Assembly: GCA_902793405.1 (NCBI GenBank)
Contig: CADBDH010000011.1
Location: 1 to 64,000, forward strand
Source of the DNA: an uncultured Bacteroidales bacterium
GTDB lineage: Bacteria; Bacteroidota; Bacteroidia; Bacteroidales; Muribaculaceae
Direction of reading: 5' to 3'
DNA length: 64,000 nucleotides
The notes under the pieces were generated by a model. It made no database searches. It was not told the DNA's origin and saw only the letters and a program-made list of their open reading frames with translations. The number at the start of each line of letters is the position of its first letter. Positions within the stretch are counted from its first letter, which is position 1. Both the position numbers and the translations under genes were made by a program. Positions 42,009-49,541 of the stretch are shown here, piece by piece.

Positions 42009-43088
42009 TTATTCAAGGCCCAACTGCTGCTGGACGCTTTCCTCATGGATGGCTTGCATGACCCGCTCGATAAAACTGCGTGACAAGCCGTGGGAGTCGG
42101 CCTCGTCGAGCCTTGCGTTAATCATGTCCTGATAGCGGGCGGGCTGCACTACGCGCAGGTTGTGAGCTTTCTTGAAGCGGCCAATCTCGCGCGAGACGCT
42201 CATGCGGCGTGCCAGCACAGCCAGCAGTTCGTGGTCACAGTCGTCAATCTGCTGGCGCAGGAGTGACAACTCGTCCTCGACGGGCGCTCCCGAACGAATC
42301 ACTAGACGGTTGAGAATCGTCTGGAGCGTATGGGGTGTAATCTGCTGCGCGCTGTCGCTCAGGGCGTGGTCGGGGTCGCAGTGGCTTTCAATCATCAGAC
42401 CGTCAAAGCCCACGTCCATTGCCAATTGGGAGAGCGATTCGACGTATTCACGCTTGCCGCCAATGTGTGACGGGTCGCACAGGATGGTCATGCCCTGTGC
42501 ACGGCGGCGCATCTCGAAGGGGATGTGCCACTGGGGGTCGTTGCGGTAGAGGTGTGCTCCAGCCGAACTGAATCCGCGGTGAACGGCACCCAATCTCGTG
42601 ATGCCCGCATTGCTGAAGCGCAGCAAGGCACCCTGCCACAGGTCCAGGTCGGGGTTGACGGGGTTCTTGACCAGCACGGTCACCTCGTCATGACCCTGCA
42701 ACTGGTCGGCGATATCCTGGATGGCAAACGGGTTGGCCGTCGTGCGTGCTCCTATCCACAGGATGTCGATACCTGCATCCAGGGCGGCCCGCACGTGCTC
42801 GACGGTGGCCACCTCGGTAGCCACCATCATCCCGGTTTTGCGTTTGACCGCTTGCAACCACTGCAGGCCCTTGTCGCCAACGCCCTCAAAGCTGCCGGGC
42901 ATTGTGCGCGGTTTCCATAGCCCAGCCCTGAAGACCTTAACGCCGATGGCGCTCAGGGCACGTGCCGTGTCCAGGGTCTGCTGCACGCTCTCGGCGCTGC
43001 ACGGGCCGGCAATGACAATAGGCGAGCCGCTCTCAATACTGGGGAAAGAGAGCGGTTCGATATCAGATAATGACTTGGACAAGTTCAT
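42009..43088 (-). CDS. Bifunctional DAHP synthase / chorismate mutase (type II)
   Basis: 359 aa from the ATG at 43088, which overlaps the nadC stop by one base (TGATG); an alternative TTG at 43094 is less likely. Residues 20-265 are a DAHP synthase of the AroF/KDO8P-synthase-related type (PIVIAGPCSAES, KPRTMPGSFEGVG, IGARTTANPFAIQ, CDPSHIGGKREYV, ESHCDPDHALSDSAQQITP). Residues 270-359 are an AroQ-type chorismate mutase (LRQQIDDCDHELLAVLARRMSVSREIGRFKKAHN). The two domains open the shikimate pathway and start the Phe/Tyr branch, and the mutase domain may relay feedback inhibition. It is in an operon with nadC and the SDR gene. Confidence 0.92.
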   Translation of the reverse strand: MNLSKSLSDIEPLSFPSIESGSPIVIAGPCSAESVQQTLDTARALSAIGVKVFRAGLWKPRTMPGSFEGVGDKGLQWLQAVKRKTGMMVATEVATVEHVRAALDAGIDILWIGARTTANPFAIQDIADQLQGHDEVTVLVKNPVNPDLDLWQGALLRFSNAGITRLGAVHRGFSSAGAHLYRNDPQWHIPFEMRRRAQGMTILCDPSHIGGKREYVESLSQLAMDVGFDGLMIESHCDPDHALSDSAQQITPHTLQTILNRLVIRSGAPVEDELSLLRQQIDDCDHELLAVLARRMSVSREIGRFKKAHNLRVVQPARYQDMINARLDEADSHGLSRSFIERVMQAIHEESVQQQLGLE

Positions 43089-43936
43089 CAACAAGCCTTG
43101 AAACTCATGTCAAGCGACTTGATGGAATGGGTGAGCGCGCCCACCGAGATGTAGTCCACGCCGCACTCGCCATAGGCCCTCAGGGTGTCGATGGTAATGC
43201 CGCCGCTGGACTCGGTCTCTACCCTGCCGTTGATGATTTCCACGGCCTTGCGGGTGTTCTCGACGCTGAAGTTGTCGAGCATTACGCGGTCCACGCCGCC
43301 ATGATCGAGCACCTGCTGCAGCTCGTCGAAGTTGCGCACCTCGATTTCAATCTTCAGGTCCTTGCCGTTCTCTTTGCACCAGCGGTGGGCATTCTCGATG
43401 GCGGGCACGATGCCGCCGGCAAAGTCCACGTGGTTGTCCTTGAGCAGAATCATGTCGAACAGGCCGATGCGGTGGTTGCAGCCGCCGCCAATCTTCACGG
43501 CGTCCTTCTCGAGCAGGCGCATGCCAGGTGTGGTCTTGCGGGTGTCGAGCACACGGGTCTTGAGGCCTTCCAGGCACTTGGCATAGCGTGCCGTGGTCGT
43601 GGCCACACCGCTCATGCGTTGCATGATGTTGAGCATCAGGCGCTCGGTCTGCAGCAGTGAGCGCACCTTGCCCGTCACCACAAATGCGATGTCGCCGGGC
43701 TTGACGTGGGCACCGTCCTCGATCATCACCTCCATCTTCAGTTCCGGGTCAAATTTCTCGAACACGCGGCGTGCGATTTCCACACCTGCCAGGATGCCCT
43801 CTTCCTTGACAATCAAGCGCTGGCGTCCCATCTCGTCGTCGGGGATGCAGCACAGGGTCGTAGCGTCACCGTCACCAATGTCCTCGGCAAATGCCAGGTC
43901 AATCAACTCATCAATCAGTTCTTCTCTTGTTTTCAT
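43088..43936 (-). CDS. nadC: Nicotinate-nucleotide pyrophosphorylase (carboxylating)
   Basis: 282 aa. It makes nicotinate mononucleotide from quinolinate and PRPP in NAD synthesis. Family blocks are AFAEDIGDGDATTLCCIP (about 13-30), RLMLNIMQRMSGVATTTARYAKCL (about 99-122), RVLDTRKTTPGMRLLEKDAVKIGGGCNHRIGL (about 128-159) and ESSGGITIDTLRAYGECGVDYISVGALTHS (about 240-269). The stop overlaps the start of the DAHP synthase gene. It has a consensus promoter at 43967-43998. nadA and nadB are not in the window. Confidence 0.95.
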   Translation of the reverse strand: MKTREELIDELIDLAFAEDIGDGDATTLCCIPDDEMGRQRLIVKEEGILAGVEIARRVFEKFDPELKMEVMIEDGAHVKPGDIAFVVTGKVRSLLQTERLMLNIMQRMSGVATTTARYAKCLEGLKTRVLDTRKTTPGMRLLEKDAVKIGGGCNHRIGLFDMILLKDNHVDFAGGIVPAIENAHRWCKENGKDLKIEIEVRNFDELQQVLDHGGVDRVMLDNFSVENTRKAVEIINGRVETESSGGITIDTLRAYGECGVDYISVGALTHSIKSLDMSFKAC

Positions 43937-43966
43937 TTTTATCCTTTTTTTCTTTATTTACGCCTA

Positions 43967-43998
43967 CAAAGATAGCGCAAGACAAGCACAACACCAAA
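43967..43998 (-). promoter_or_regulatory. nadC operon promoter
   Basis: On the minus strand TTTG (43998-43995), a 20-bp spacer and TATCTTTG (43974-43967) match the consensus. It is divergent from the rlmH promoter region. Confidence 0.66.
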
Positions 43999-44069
43999 TT
44001 TATTTGAGCAACCTATCTTGCCCGAAAACAAATTTTTGGGAATGTGGCAGAATTTTTCGGGGGATTTGC

Positions 44070-44077
44070 TAATTTTG
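44070..44077 (+). promoter_or_regulatory. Candidate -7 box of rlmH
   Basis: TAATTTTG fits TAnnTTTG, 30 bp before the rlmH ATG. No -33 TTTG at the right spacing. Confidence 0.45.
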
Positions 44078-44107
44078 TGGCAACAAACAATCAAGAAACA
44101 GACAAGA

Positions 44108-44581
44108 ATGAAGATTACACTCGCCGTCATCGGCAAGACCGAGGTGGGATTTGTGCGCCAGGGCATCGAGGAATATGTGAAACGCCTGCAGCACTATGTC
44201 ACGTTCAATATCCAATATGTGGGCGACGTGAAGGGCACCCGCAACATGAGCGAGGCTCAGCAAAAGGCTGCCGAGGGGCGTGCCCTGCTGGCCACACTCG
44301 AGACCAGCGACCACGTTGTCCTGCTCGACGAGCACGGAACCGAGCGCACCTCGATGGACTTCAGCCAGTGGCTGCAGCGGCGAATGGCCAGCGGTGTCAA
44401 GCGGCTGGTGTTTGTCGTGGGAGGGCCCTACGGCTTCTCTCCCGAGGTCTATGACCGTGCCAACGAGAAGATTTCGCTGAGCAAGATGACGTTCCCCCAC
44501 GAACTGGTGCGTCTGGTGTTTGTCGAGCAGCTCTACCGTGGGTTTACCATCTTGCGGCACGAGCCGTATCATCATGAGTGA
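44108..44581 (+). CDS. rlmH: 23S rRNA (pseudouridine-1915-N3)-methyltransferase
   Basis: 157 aa from the ATG at 44108 (MKITLAVIGKTE), normal length for RlmH; upstream codons are promoter. SPOUT fold with VVLLDEHGTERTSMDFSQWLQ (about 74-94), FVVGGPYGFSPEVYDRAN (about 103-120, SAM pocket) and the C-terminal SLSKMTFPHELVRLVFVEQLYRGFTILRHEPYHHE. It methylates a pseudouridine in helix 69 of 23S rRNA. Monocistronic, followed by a palindrome (44584-44609). Confidence 0.95.
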   Translation: MKITLAVIGKTEVGFVRQGIEEYVKRLQHYVTFNIQYVGDVKGTRNMSEAQQKAAEGRALLATLETSDHVVLLDEHGTERTSMDFSQWLQRRMASGVKRLVFVVGGPYGFSPEVYDRANEKISLSKMTFPHELVRLVFVEQLYRGFTILRHEPYHHE

Positions 44582-44583
44582 AG

Positions 44584-44609
44584 CGCTGTAGCGTCGGAGC
44601 GCTACAGCG
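44584..44609. repeat. Palindrome with CGCTGTAGCG arms
   Basis: A perfect 10-bp inverted repeat, CGCTGTAGCG (44584-44593) with CGCTACAGCG (44600-44609), starting 2 bp after the rlmH stop. It could be a terminator or a REP-type element; it lacks a T-run. Confidence 0.75.
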
Positions 44610-44610
44610 G

Positions 44611-44670
44611 GGTCTAGGGTTTAGGGTCTAGAGTTTAGGGTTTAGGGTTTAGGGAATTTAGTGATTAGGA
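44611..44670. repeat. TTTAGGG telomere-like array
   Basis: About seven units of TCTAGGG, TTTAGGG or TCTAGAG on the plus strand, ending in TTTAGTGATTAGG. The period is 6-7 bp with occasional slips. Confidence 0.8.
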
Positions 44671-44691
44671 TATTTGAAAGATTATTTTTAG

Positions 44692-45813
44692 ATGAAGAGG
44701 TTTTGGTTCATTTTGGCGATTATGCTGTTGGGACTGGATGCGTTGGGCAAGTCCTATTATAACACGGTGGAGAACAACTTTGGCGGGCTGTTTCCCAATC
44801 CGGGCATGAGGATGCAGGGCCGCTACAAGGCCATTGACCGCAATCTGCTCATCGAGGAGAATGCCACGATGGCAACGGCCTTGACCATCGACACCATGTG
44901 CATCTACAGCACTGCCTACCGCTACCAGCTGCGCCTGGCCAACCTCAACAACAAGCAGGGCAAGACCATTACGGTAAGGAACCGCATGACGGGCGAGAAT
45001 ACCCCTGTCACGAGTTCACAGTGGGGGCTTGTGTTCAACTACGACGAGATGGGCGACTATTGCGCCGTGGTGCTGAGTTGCGACAACAGTGCTCCCTATC
45101 AGGACATTACCGACGAACGCTCGATGCTGGTGTCGGTCGTGCAGCGCTGCGGCAACGAGGTGAGCCAGCTGGCGCAAACCACGCTCGGCAAGGGCATCTC
45201 GCTCGAGGACGACATGAACACCGTCTGCATCGATGTAGATGAACACGGCGTGAGGGTTTCTATCGGCAAGAACGAGGTGCAGCAAGTGCTGGAGGCCGCC
45301 GTCAAGCGTCCGTCGGGCATGGTGCAGGTGGGCTATCTGGTGGGCCCTGGCGCACGCACCGCCGTCGAGCGCGCTGTGATCACCATCGAGAACGAGCAGC
45401 AGGTGGCTGCCACTACCCCGTGGACCCTGGCCTCGCTCGATGAATACCTGGCCCGCAGTGCCGACCCCATCGAGGGCTACTGGCGCTATCTGGACCATGA
45501 CATGCAGGATGACTGGCTGCGCTTGGGTGGCCGCTACACGCTGGCCGTGGTGCGCGGCGATAACGGCTATGACATCATCTACATCGACGGTGCCCAGGTG
45601 AGTAAATCGATGTGGACACCCTGCATGTTGAAAGGCCATATCTCTCCCACCCTGTTCGCCGGCAACTACGACCTGAGCTGGATAGATGCCACGATGGATC
45701 CTATCGGCTCCGATGCCTATGCCACCATCGAGAACGGTGTCATCCTCACCCTCAATTTCCCAGTCTTTATGAGCCAGGTGCGCTTTGCCAAGGTATTGAA
45801 TCCTAATGATTAG
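44692..45813 (+). CDS. Secreted protein of unknown function
   Basis: 373 aa. A signal peptide (1-19, ending LDALGKS) is followed by a Trp- and Tyr-rich mature protein without a recognised domain. Two halves can be seen: residues about 25-250, beta-rich with GNEVSQLAQTTLGKG, and residues about 255-373, starting WTLASLDEYLARSADPIEGYWRYLDHDMQDDWLRLGGRYTLAVVRGDNGYDIIYIDG and ending LNFPVFMSQVRFAKV. The second half resembles a small beta-sandwich or lipocalin-like fold, by eye only. It follows rlmH after a TTTAGGG array and precedes a strong promoter for the next gene. No function is proposed. Confidence 0.6.
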   Translation: MKRFWFILAIMLLGLDALGKSYYNTVENNFGGLFPNPGMRMQGRYKAIDRNLLIEENATMATALTIDTMCIYSTAYRYQLRLANLNNKQGKTITVRNRMTGENTPVTSSQWGLVFNYDEMGDYCAVVLSCDNSAPYQDITDERSMLVSVVQRCGNEVSQLAQTTLGKGISLEDDMNTVCIDVDEHGVRVSIGKNEVQQVLEAAVKRPSGMVQVGYLVGPGARTAVERAVITIENEQQVAATTPWTLASLDEYLARSADPIEGYWRYLDHDMQDDWLRLGGRYTLAVVRGDNGYDIIYIDGAQVSKSMWTPCMLKGHISPTLFAGNYDLSWIDATMDPIGSDAYATIENGVILTLNFPVFMSQVRFAKVLNPND

Positions 45814-45825
45814 AATCCGATTTTT

Positions 45826-45857
45826 TTTGGCTATGTTAAAACAAATGCCTAATTTTG
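45826..45857 (+). promoter_or_regulatory. Promoter of the first barrel-like paralogue gene
   Basis: TTTG (45826-45829), a 20-bp spacer and TAATTTTG (45850-45857) match the consensus. The ATG is 40 bp downstream. Confidence 0.68.
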
Positions 45858-45897
45858 CGCCCAAAAATTTTAAATACACATTTATTAACTGAACAAA

Positions 45898-46677
45898 ATG
45901 AAGAAGATTGTTTTGATTTTTGCTGCCATGCTGGCCATGGCACAGATGAATGCGGCAACCACCGACGATGCCGTTAACAACGAAGCCAATAAGGCCGAGG
46001 CTGCCACCGTTGCAACCCAGGCAGAAGATGAGGATGATTCCTCCATTGTGCGCCCCTTCAAGATCATTAACGACGAGAGGACCAAGCACTGGACTATCAA
46101 GGCCAGCGGTTTCTACGTTGGTATGGGCGTGAAGCATAACTGGGAAACTATCAACAATAGCTTTGAAATCGGTATGCTTAATTTTATCTCGATAAACTAC
46201 AATAGCCTGCACGGCCAGAACCTGAGCCTGGGTGCTGGTATCCACCACCGCTCTTACAGCATGAAGCGCCCCACTATGCTCGTGCGCGACGATAACAACG
46301 TGGTTAAAGTTAGCTGGTATCCCTCTGATAACGTCAACGAGATCAAGAAGCGCACCTCTAACTTGAACATGTGGTCCTTCCAGGTCCCCCTCATGTTCCG
46401 TCAGAGGATTGTCAAGAAACTCGAGATTGGCGTTGCCGGTATCCTGAACTTGAACTACTTTGCCCGCGTCGATAATCACTTCGAGATGAACAAGACCGAC
46501 TATGACATCCACTTCAAGGGTCTCAAGCAGAATAAGGTCAGCTTTGACGCTATGGCATCGCTCACCTATGGTGGCACCGGTATCTACTGCCGCTACAGCC
46601 CCGCCAAGTTCTTCAAGGACGGCTTTGGTCCTGAAATCAAGAACACCTGGACCCTGGGTATCACCCTTGGCCTGTAA
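45898..46677 (+). CDS. Secreted beta-barrel-like protein, paralogue 1
   Basis: 259 aa. A signal peptide (1-19, ending MNAATT) is followed by an acidic Ala/Glu spacer (20-50) and a strand-rich domain (about 60-259) ending in GPEIKNTWTLGITLGL. It shares long blocks with the gene at 48272-49126: NNSF-x2-G-x-LN, SINY-x3-HGQ-x2-SLG, NKT-x-YD, KQNK-x2-FD, RYSP and the identical GPEIKNTWTLG. The two are clear paralogues. A porin-type outer-membrane barrel is the likeliest fold; the function is unknown. It has its own promoter and terminator (46709-46742), so it is separate from the sigma-factor operon that follows. Confidence 0.68.
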   Translation: MKKIVLIFAAMLAMAQMNAATTDDAVNNEANKAEAATVATQAEDEDDSSIVRPFKIINDERTKHWTIKASGFYVGMGVKHNWETINNSFEIGMLNFISINYNSLHGQNLSLGAGIHHRSYSMKRPTMLVRDDNNVVKVSWYPSDNVNEIKKRTSNLNMWSFQVPLMFRQRIVKKLEIGVAGILNLNYFARVDNHFEMNKTDYDIHFKGLKQNKVSFDAMASLTYGGTGIYCRYSPAKFFKDGFGPEIKNTWTLGITLGL

Positions 46678-46708
46678 TTGACGGGAATAACCGACATCAT
46701 GGAATAAC

Positions 46709-46742
46709 GGAGAGCCTGAGCAATCGGGCTCTCCTTTTTTTT
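46709..46742 (+). terminator. Intrinsic terminator
   Basis: The stem GGAGAGCC (46709-46716) with GGGCTCTCC (46726-46734) is followed by a run of eight T. It closes the barrel-like paralogue 1 gene. Confidence 0.87.
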
Positions 46743-46813
46743 ACTATTTTTATCCTTTTTATTGTTACAAATGGCCGTGTTGTGCGTCTATTAAGTAGAA
46801 ACGTCAATTGGCA

Positions 46814-47314
46814 ATGAAGCAACCCGACAACATCACCAGCGCATTCACTACCTTGAGGGAGCAGATGCTCTCGCTGGCCGAGCGCATCACGGGCAACCGT
46901 GACGACGCTGCCGATGCGGTTCAGGATGCCTTTGTGAAGCTGTGGCTGCGGCGGGGGCGCATCGAGTCCTCGAGCCATGCCAGCGGAGCGGGAATGACAA
47001 CTGTGCGCAATGCCAGCGTCGACCTGGCCAGACGCAACAGCAGGCGCGCCCACGTCCCGATAGAGCAAGCCGATGATGCCCCTGTCGAGGTTACCGACGC
47101 CGATCGTGAACTGGCCTATCGCCAGGTGCGGGCCATCATCGACAAGGAATTGTCCCCTAACCAGCGTGCCATCATCGACATGAGAGAAGTTGAAGGGATG
47201 GAATTTGAGGATATCGCATTGCGATTGGGATTGCAAGCCGCCACCGTGCGGGTAGAACTGAGCCGGGCACGCAAGCGGGTGCGCGAGATTTACCAACAGA
47301 GAAAGGAGAGTTGA
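46814..47314 (+). CDS. ECF-type RNA polymerase sigma factor
   Basis: 166 aa from the ATG at 46814; a TTG at 46808 is the only other option. Region 2 includes LAERITGNRDDAADAVQDAFVKLWLRR (about 20-46), lacking much of the usual first helix, and region 4 is the helix-turn-helix DKELSPNQRAIIDMREVEGMEFEDIALRLGLQAATVRVELSRARKRVREI (about 112-161). The linker is Ala/Arg-rich. It is the first gene of a four-gene unit (sigma, putative anti-sigma, small secreted protein, barrel-like paralogue 2) with gaps of 3, 12 and 24 bp. Confidence 0.87.
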   Translation: MKQPDNITSAFTTLREQMLSLAERITGNRDDAADAVQDAFVKLWLRRGRIESSSHASGAGMTTVRNASVDLARRNSRRAHVPIEQADDAPVEVTDADRELAYRQVRAIIDKELSPNQRAIIDMREVEGMEFEDIALRLGLQAATVRVELSRARKRVREIYQQRKES

Positions 47315-47317
47315 AAA

Positions 47318-47788
47318 ATGAAGAAATCACTATATATCAGCAGTCAGGCACAACTCGAAACGCTCATCGGGCAATACTTCGAGGGCATGACCACCCTTGA
47401 ACAGGAAGACGCCATCAGGCAGTGCCTTGCCCATTGCCCATGGAGCAGCCAGGCCATCGACGATGCCCGTATGGTCATGGGCTACTTTGCCGCCCACGCC
47501 GAGCAGCAGCACAACCGAGCCAACCGAGCCACCCGTGGCCTGCGGCAACGCTTCATCGGCATAGCAGCCTCGATAGCCGTTATACTGGCTGTAGGAGGGT
47601 ATGTCCTGTGGCACCAGAGCCAGCCTAACGACGTGTGCATTGCCTATGTCAACGGTAAGGTCGTGGAGGACAACGATAAAGTAATGGCACTGGTCGTTAG
47701 TGACATGAGCAAGATGGACAACGCCGCCAATGCCATGACCAATCAACTCTCTAGCCTGGGCGAAGCCCTTGAACTTGACAACGAATAA
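47318..47788 (+). CDS. Putative membrane anti-sigma factor
   Basis: 156 aa. The N-terminal cytoplasmic part (1-82) contains ETLIGQYFEGMTTLEQEDAIRQCLAHC, the kind of short helical start used by zinc-less anti-sigma domains. A single membrane helix (about 85-104, FIGIAASIAVILAVGGYVLW) is followed by a periplasmic tail of about 50 residues. Topology and position 3 bp behind the sigma gene support an anti-sigma role; there is no sequence family I can name. Confidence 0.68.
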   Translation: MKKSLYISSQAQLETLIGQYFEGMTTLEQEDAIRQCLAHCPWSSQAIDDARMVMGYFAAHAEQQHNRANRATRGLRQRFIGIAASIAVILAVGGYVLWHQSQPNDVCIAYVNGKVVEDNDKVMALVVSDMSKMDNAANAMTNQLSSLGEALELDNE

Positions 47789-47800
47789 AACACTACCGAT

Positions 47801-48247
47801 ATGAAACGAATCACCATTATCATTCTCGCCTGCCTGTTGGCCACGATGGCAGCCATGGCCCAAGACGGCTTGAACATCAACCGCCTGTTTGACGGACGGT
47901 ACAAGAAGACCGCGGGCGCTACCGAAATCATCGTCACCGGCAGCCAGGCCCACGAAATCGGCCTCACGATCTACCACAGCGTGAGCTTGACCGACAAGAC
48001 CCAGGCCGAGATTATCGAGAACGCCGTCGCCCGTGACGGCGCAAGGGCCATCGACAAGGAAGTGGAGTTTCGCAACGGGCAGCTGTACTACGGCTTCTAT
48101 ACCATGCCCAAGAACAAGCGCAGCAACCGCTACATCTTCTTCCTGAACCAGAACCTGGCGCGCAAGGCGCCCAAGAACGTCGTCACGCTCATCTACATGG
48201 AAGGCAGCGCCAGCGCCGACAAGATCAAAAAACTCATCAGGAAATAA
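47801..48247 (+). CDS. Small secreted protein in the sigma operon
   Basis: 148 aa. A signal peptide (1-20, ending AMAQD) is followed by about 125 residues with alternating strands and helices: GATEIIVTGSQAHEIGLTIYHSVSL, GQLYYGFYTMPKNKRSNRYIFFLNQNL and NVVTLIYMEGSASADKIKKLI. This resembles small periplasmic families (DUF6108-like) found in Bacteroidota sigma operons, but I cannot confirm the family. It lies between the anti-sigma gene and the barrel-like paralogue 2, so it probably belongs to the same envelope regulon. Confidence 0.6.
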   Translation: MKRITIIILACLLATMAAMAQDGLNINRLFDGRYKKTAGATEIIVTGSQAHEIGLTIYHSVSLTDKTQAEIIENAVARDGARAIDKEVEFRNGQLYYGFYTMPKNKRSNRYIFFLNQNLARKAPKNVVTLIYMEGSASADKIKKLIRK

Positions 48248-48271
48248 TCACAATCAATACACAATCGCATT

Positions 48272-49126
48272 ATGAAGAAGTTTTCATTATTCATCATCAC
48301 TGCCATCATGGCAGCAGCATCGATGTCGGCCCTGTCGCCCGACACGGTAACCGTTATCGAGAGCCCCAACCAGGTCATCATCACCGAAACCGGCACGGGC
48401 ACCCGCGTCAAGGTCGTGGGACAGAAGGACAACGACGGCTACAGTTACACCTACACCGTGCAACACGCCTCTAACGACACCGTCCACACCACAAGCGACT
48501 GGGAACTCAACTTCCCTTTCAAGAAGAACAAGAGAAAACGCTACCACTGGACCATGGAGACCAAGGGCCTCTACTTTGGTGGTGCGCTCAAGACTTCCTG
48601 CGACCTCGTTAACAACAGTTTCAACTGGGGTATTCTTAACATCGCCAGCATCAATTACGACACATGGCACGGACAGCACTTCTCGTTGGGTGTGGGCTAT
48701 GACAACAAGCGGTTCTCGCTCAAGCGTCCCCACTGCTTTGTCATGGACGAGGCCACCGGCATTGTGGGCACCAGCACCTATCCCGATGACGTGAAAGACC
48801 GCTCGTCGGTGCTCAGCATCAGGGCCATCCAGTTCCCGCTCCTGTTCCAACAAGACTTGGGCATAGATTTCCACATCGTGTTGGGTGCCAGCATGAATTG
48901 GAACGTGTATGCCAAGTGCAACACCCACTACAAAGTCAACAAGACCCACTACGACGTGTCTTATCGCGGAATCAAGCAGAACAAACTGACCTTTGATGTG
49001 ATTGGTGCCCTCTCCTACAACGGCCTGGCCATCTATGGCCGTTACTCCCCCAGCAACATGTTCAAGAAAGGCTACGGCCCCGAAATCAAGAACACCTGGA
49101 CCCTAGGCGTCGCCATTGCCCTGTAA
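48272..49126 (+). CDS. Secreted beta-barrel-like protein, paralogue 2
   Basis: 284 aa. A signal peptide (1-20, ending SMSALS) is followed by a Thr-rich spacer (21-75), a KKNKRKRYHW basic patch and the strand-rich domain shared with the protein at 45898-46677 (NNSFNWGILNIASINY, HGQHFSLGVG, NKTHYDVSYRGIKQNK, GPEIKNTWTLG). It closes the sigma/anti-sigma unit, which suggests that it is a target or sensor partner of that sigma factor. A hairpin of CGGAGAGCCC type follows at about 49164-49188. Confidence 0.68.
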   Translation: MKKFSLFIITAIMAAASMSALSPDTVTVIESPNQVIITETGTGTRVKVVGQKDNDGYSYTYTVQHASNDTVHTTSDWELNFPFKKNKRKRYHWTMETKGLYFGGALKTSCDLVNNSFNWGILNIASINYDTWHGQHFSLGVGYDNKRFSLKRPHCFVMDEATGIVGTSTYPDDVKDRSSVLSIRAIQFPLLFQQDLGIDFHIVLGASMNWNVYAKCNTHYKVNKTHYDVSYRGIKQNKLTFDVIGALSYNGLAIYGRYSPSNMFKKGYGPEIKNTWTLGVAIAL

Positions 49127-49189
49127 CCGAGGGAGGGAAAGGACATTACGAAAAAGACGGAGAGCCCATCGTGGCCCTCCGCCTTCTGT

Positions 49190-49366
49190 TTAATAATCGC
49201 TGTCGCTCTTGTGTTTTTGTTTGCGGGTGTAGGTTTTCTTGGAGCGGTGGACGCGGTTGGTCGAGTGGAAGCCGGGGCCTAACACTTCCTGCTGGCCCTC
49301 GCGGTTGCCACGACGCATGGCCTTGATGACATCATCGAGGCGCGATTTCTGTTTCTTCTTTTTCAT
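49190..49366 (-). CDS. Small basic protein of unknown function
   Basis: 58 aa from the ATG at 49366 (MKKKKQKSRLDDVIKAMRRGNREGQ); a longer frame from 49459 is not supported by composition. Lys/Arg-rich at both ends (KKTYTRKQKHK near the C-terminus), so it may bind nucleic acid or ribosomes. The ORF is open and tightly bounded by the terminator of the etf operon on its right. A homologue search is needed to decide whether it is real; strand composition and the clean ends favour a gene. Confidence 0.55.
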   Translation of the reverse strand: MKKKKQKSRLDDVIKAMRRGNREGQQEVLGPGFHSTNRVHRSKKTYTRKQKHKSDSDY

Positions 49367-49480
49367 GATACCAATAGAAAAGCAAATATCGTGCCAAGCG
49401 CACGAGCCAATGGCTCGCAAGACCTCGACTGGCTGTTGCATCGTTGCTATACACGTCACCGCATCGATGACTACTGCAAT

Positions 49481-49517
49481 AAAAAACAGGGCGGATGCCG
49501 TGGTGGCGCCCGCCCTG
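49481..49517 (-). terminator. Terminator of the lysine / butyrate operon
   Basis: In minus-strand order CAGGGCGG (49517-49510) pairs with CCGCCCTG (49494-49487) and is followed by TTTTTTATT. It lies 25 bp past the etfA stop. Confidence 0.85.
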
Positions 49518-49541
49518 GTTTAGTGAGTTGTCGTCAAGGAT

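Noticed and set aside
45016..46512. 498-codon minus-strand frame opposite the secreted protein genes
   Set aside because: It runs across a strong terminator-promoter interval of the plus strand; antisense shadow.
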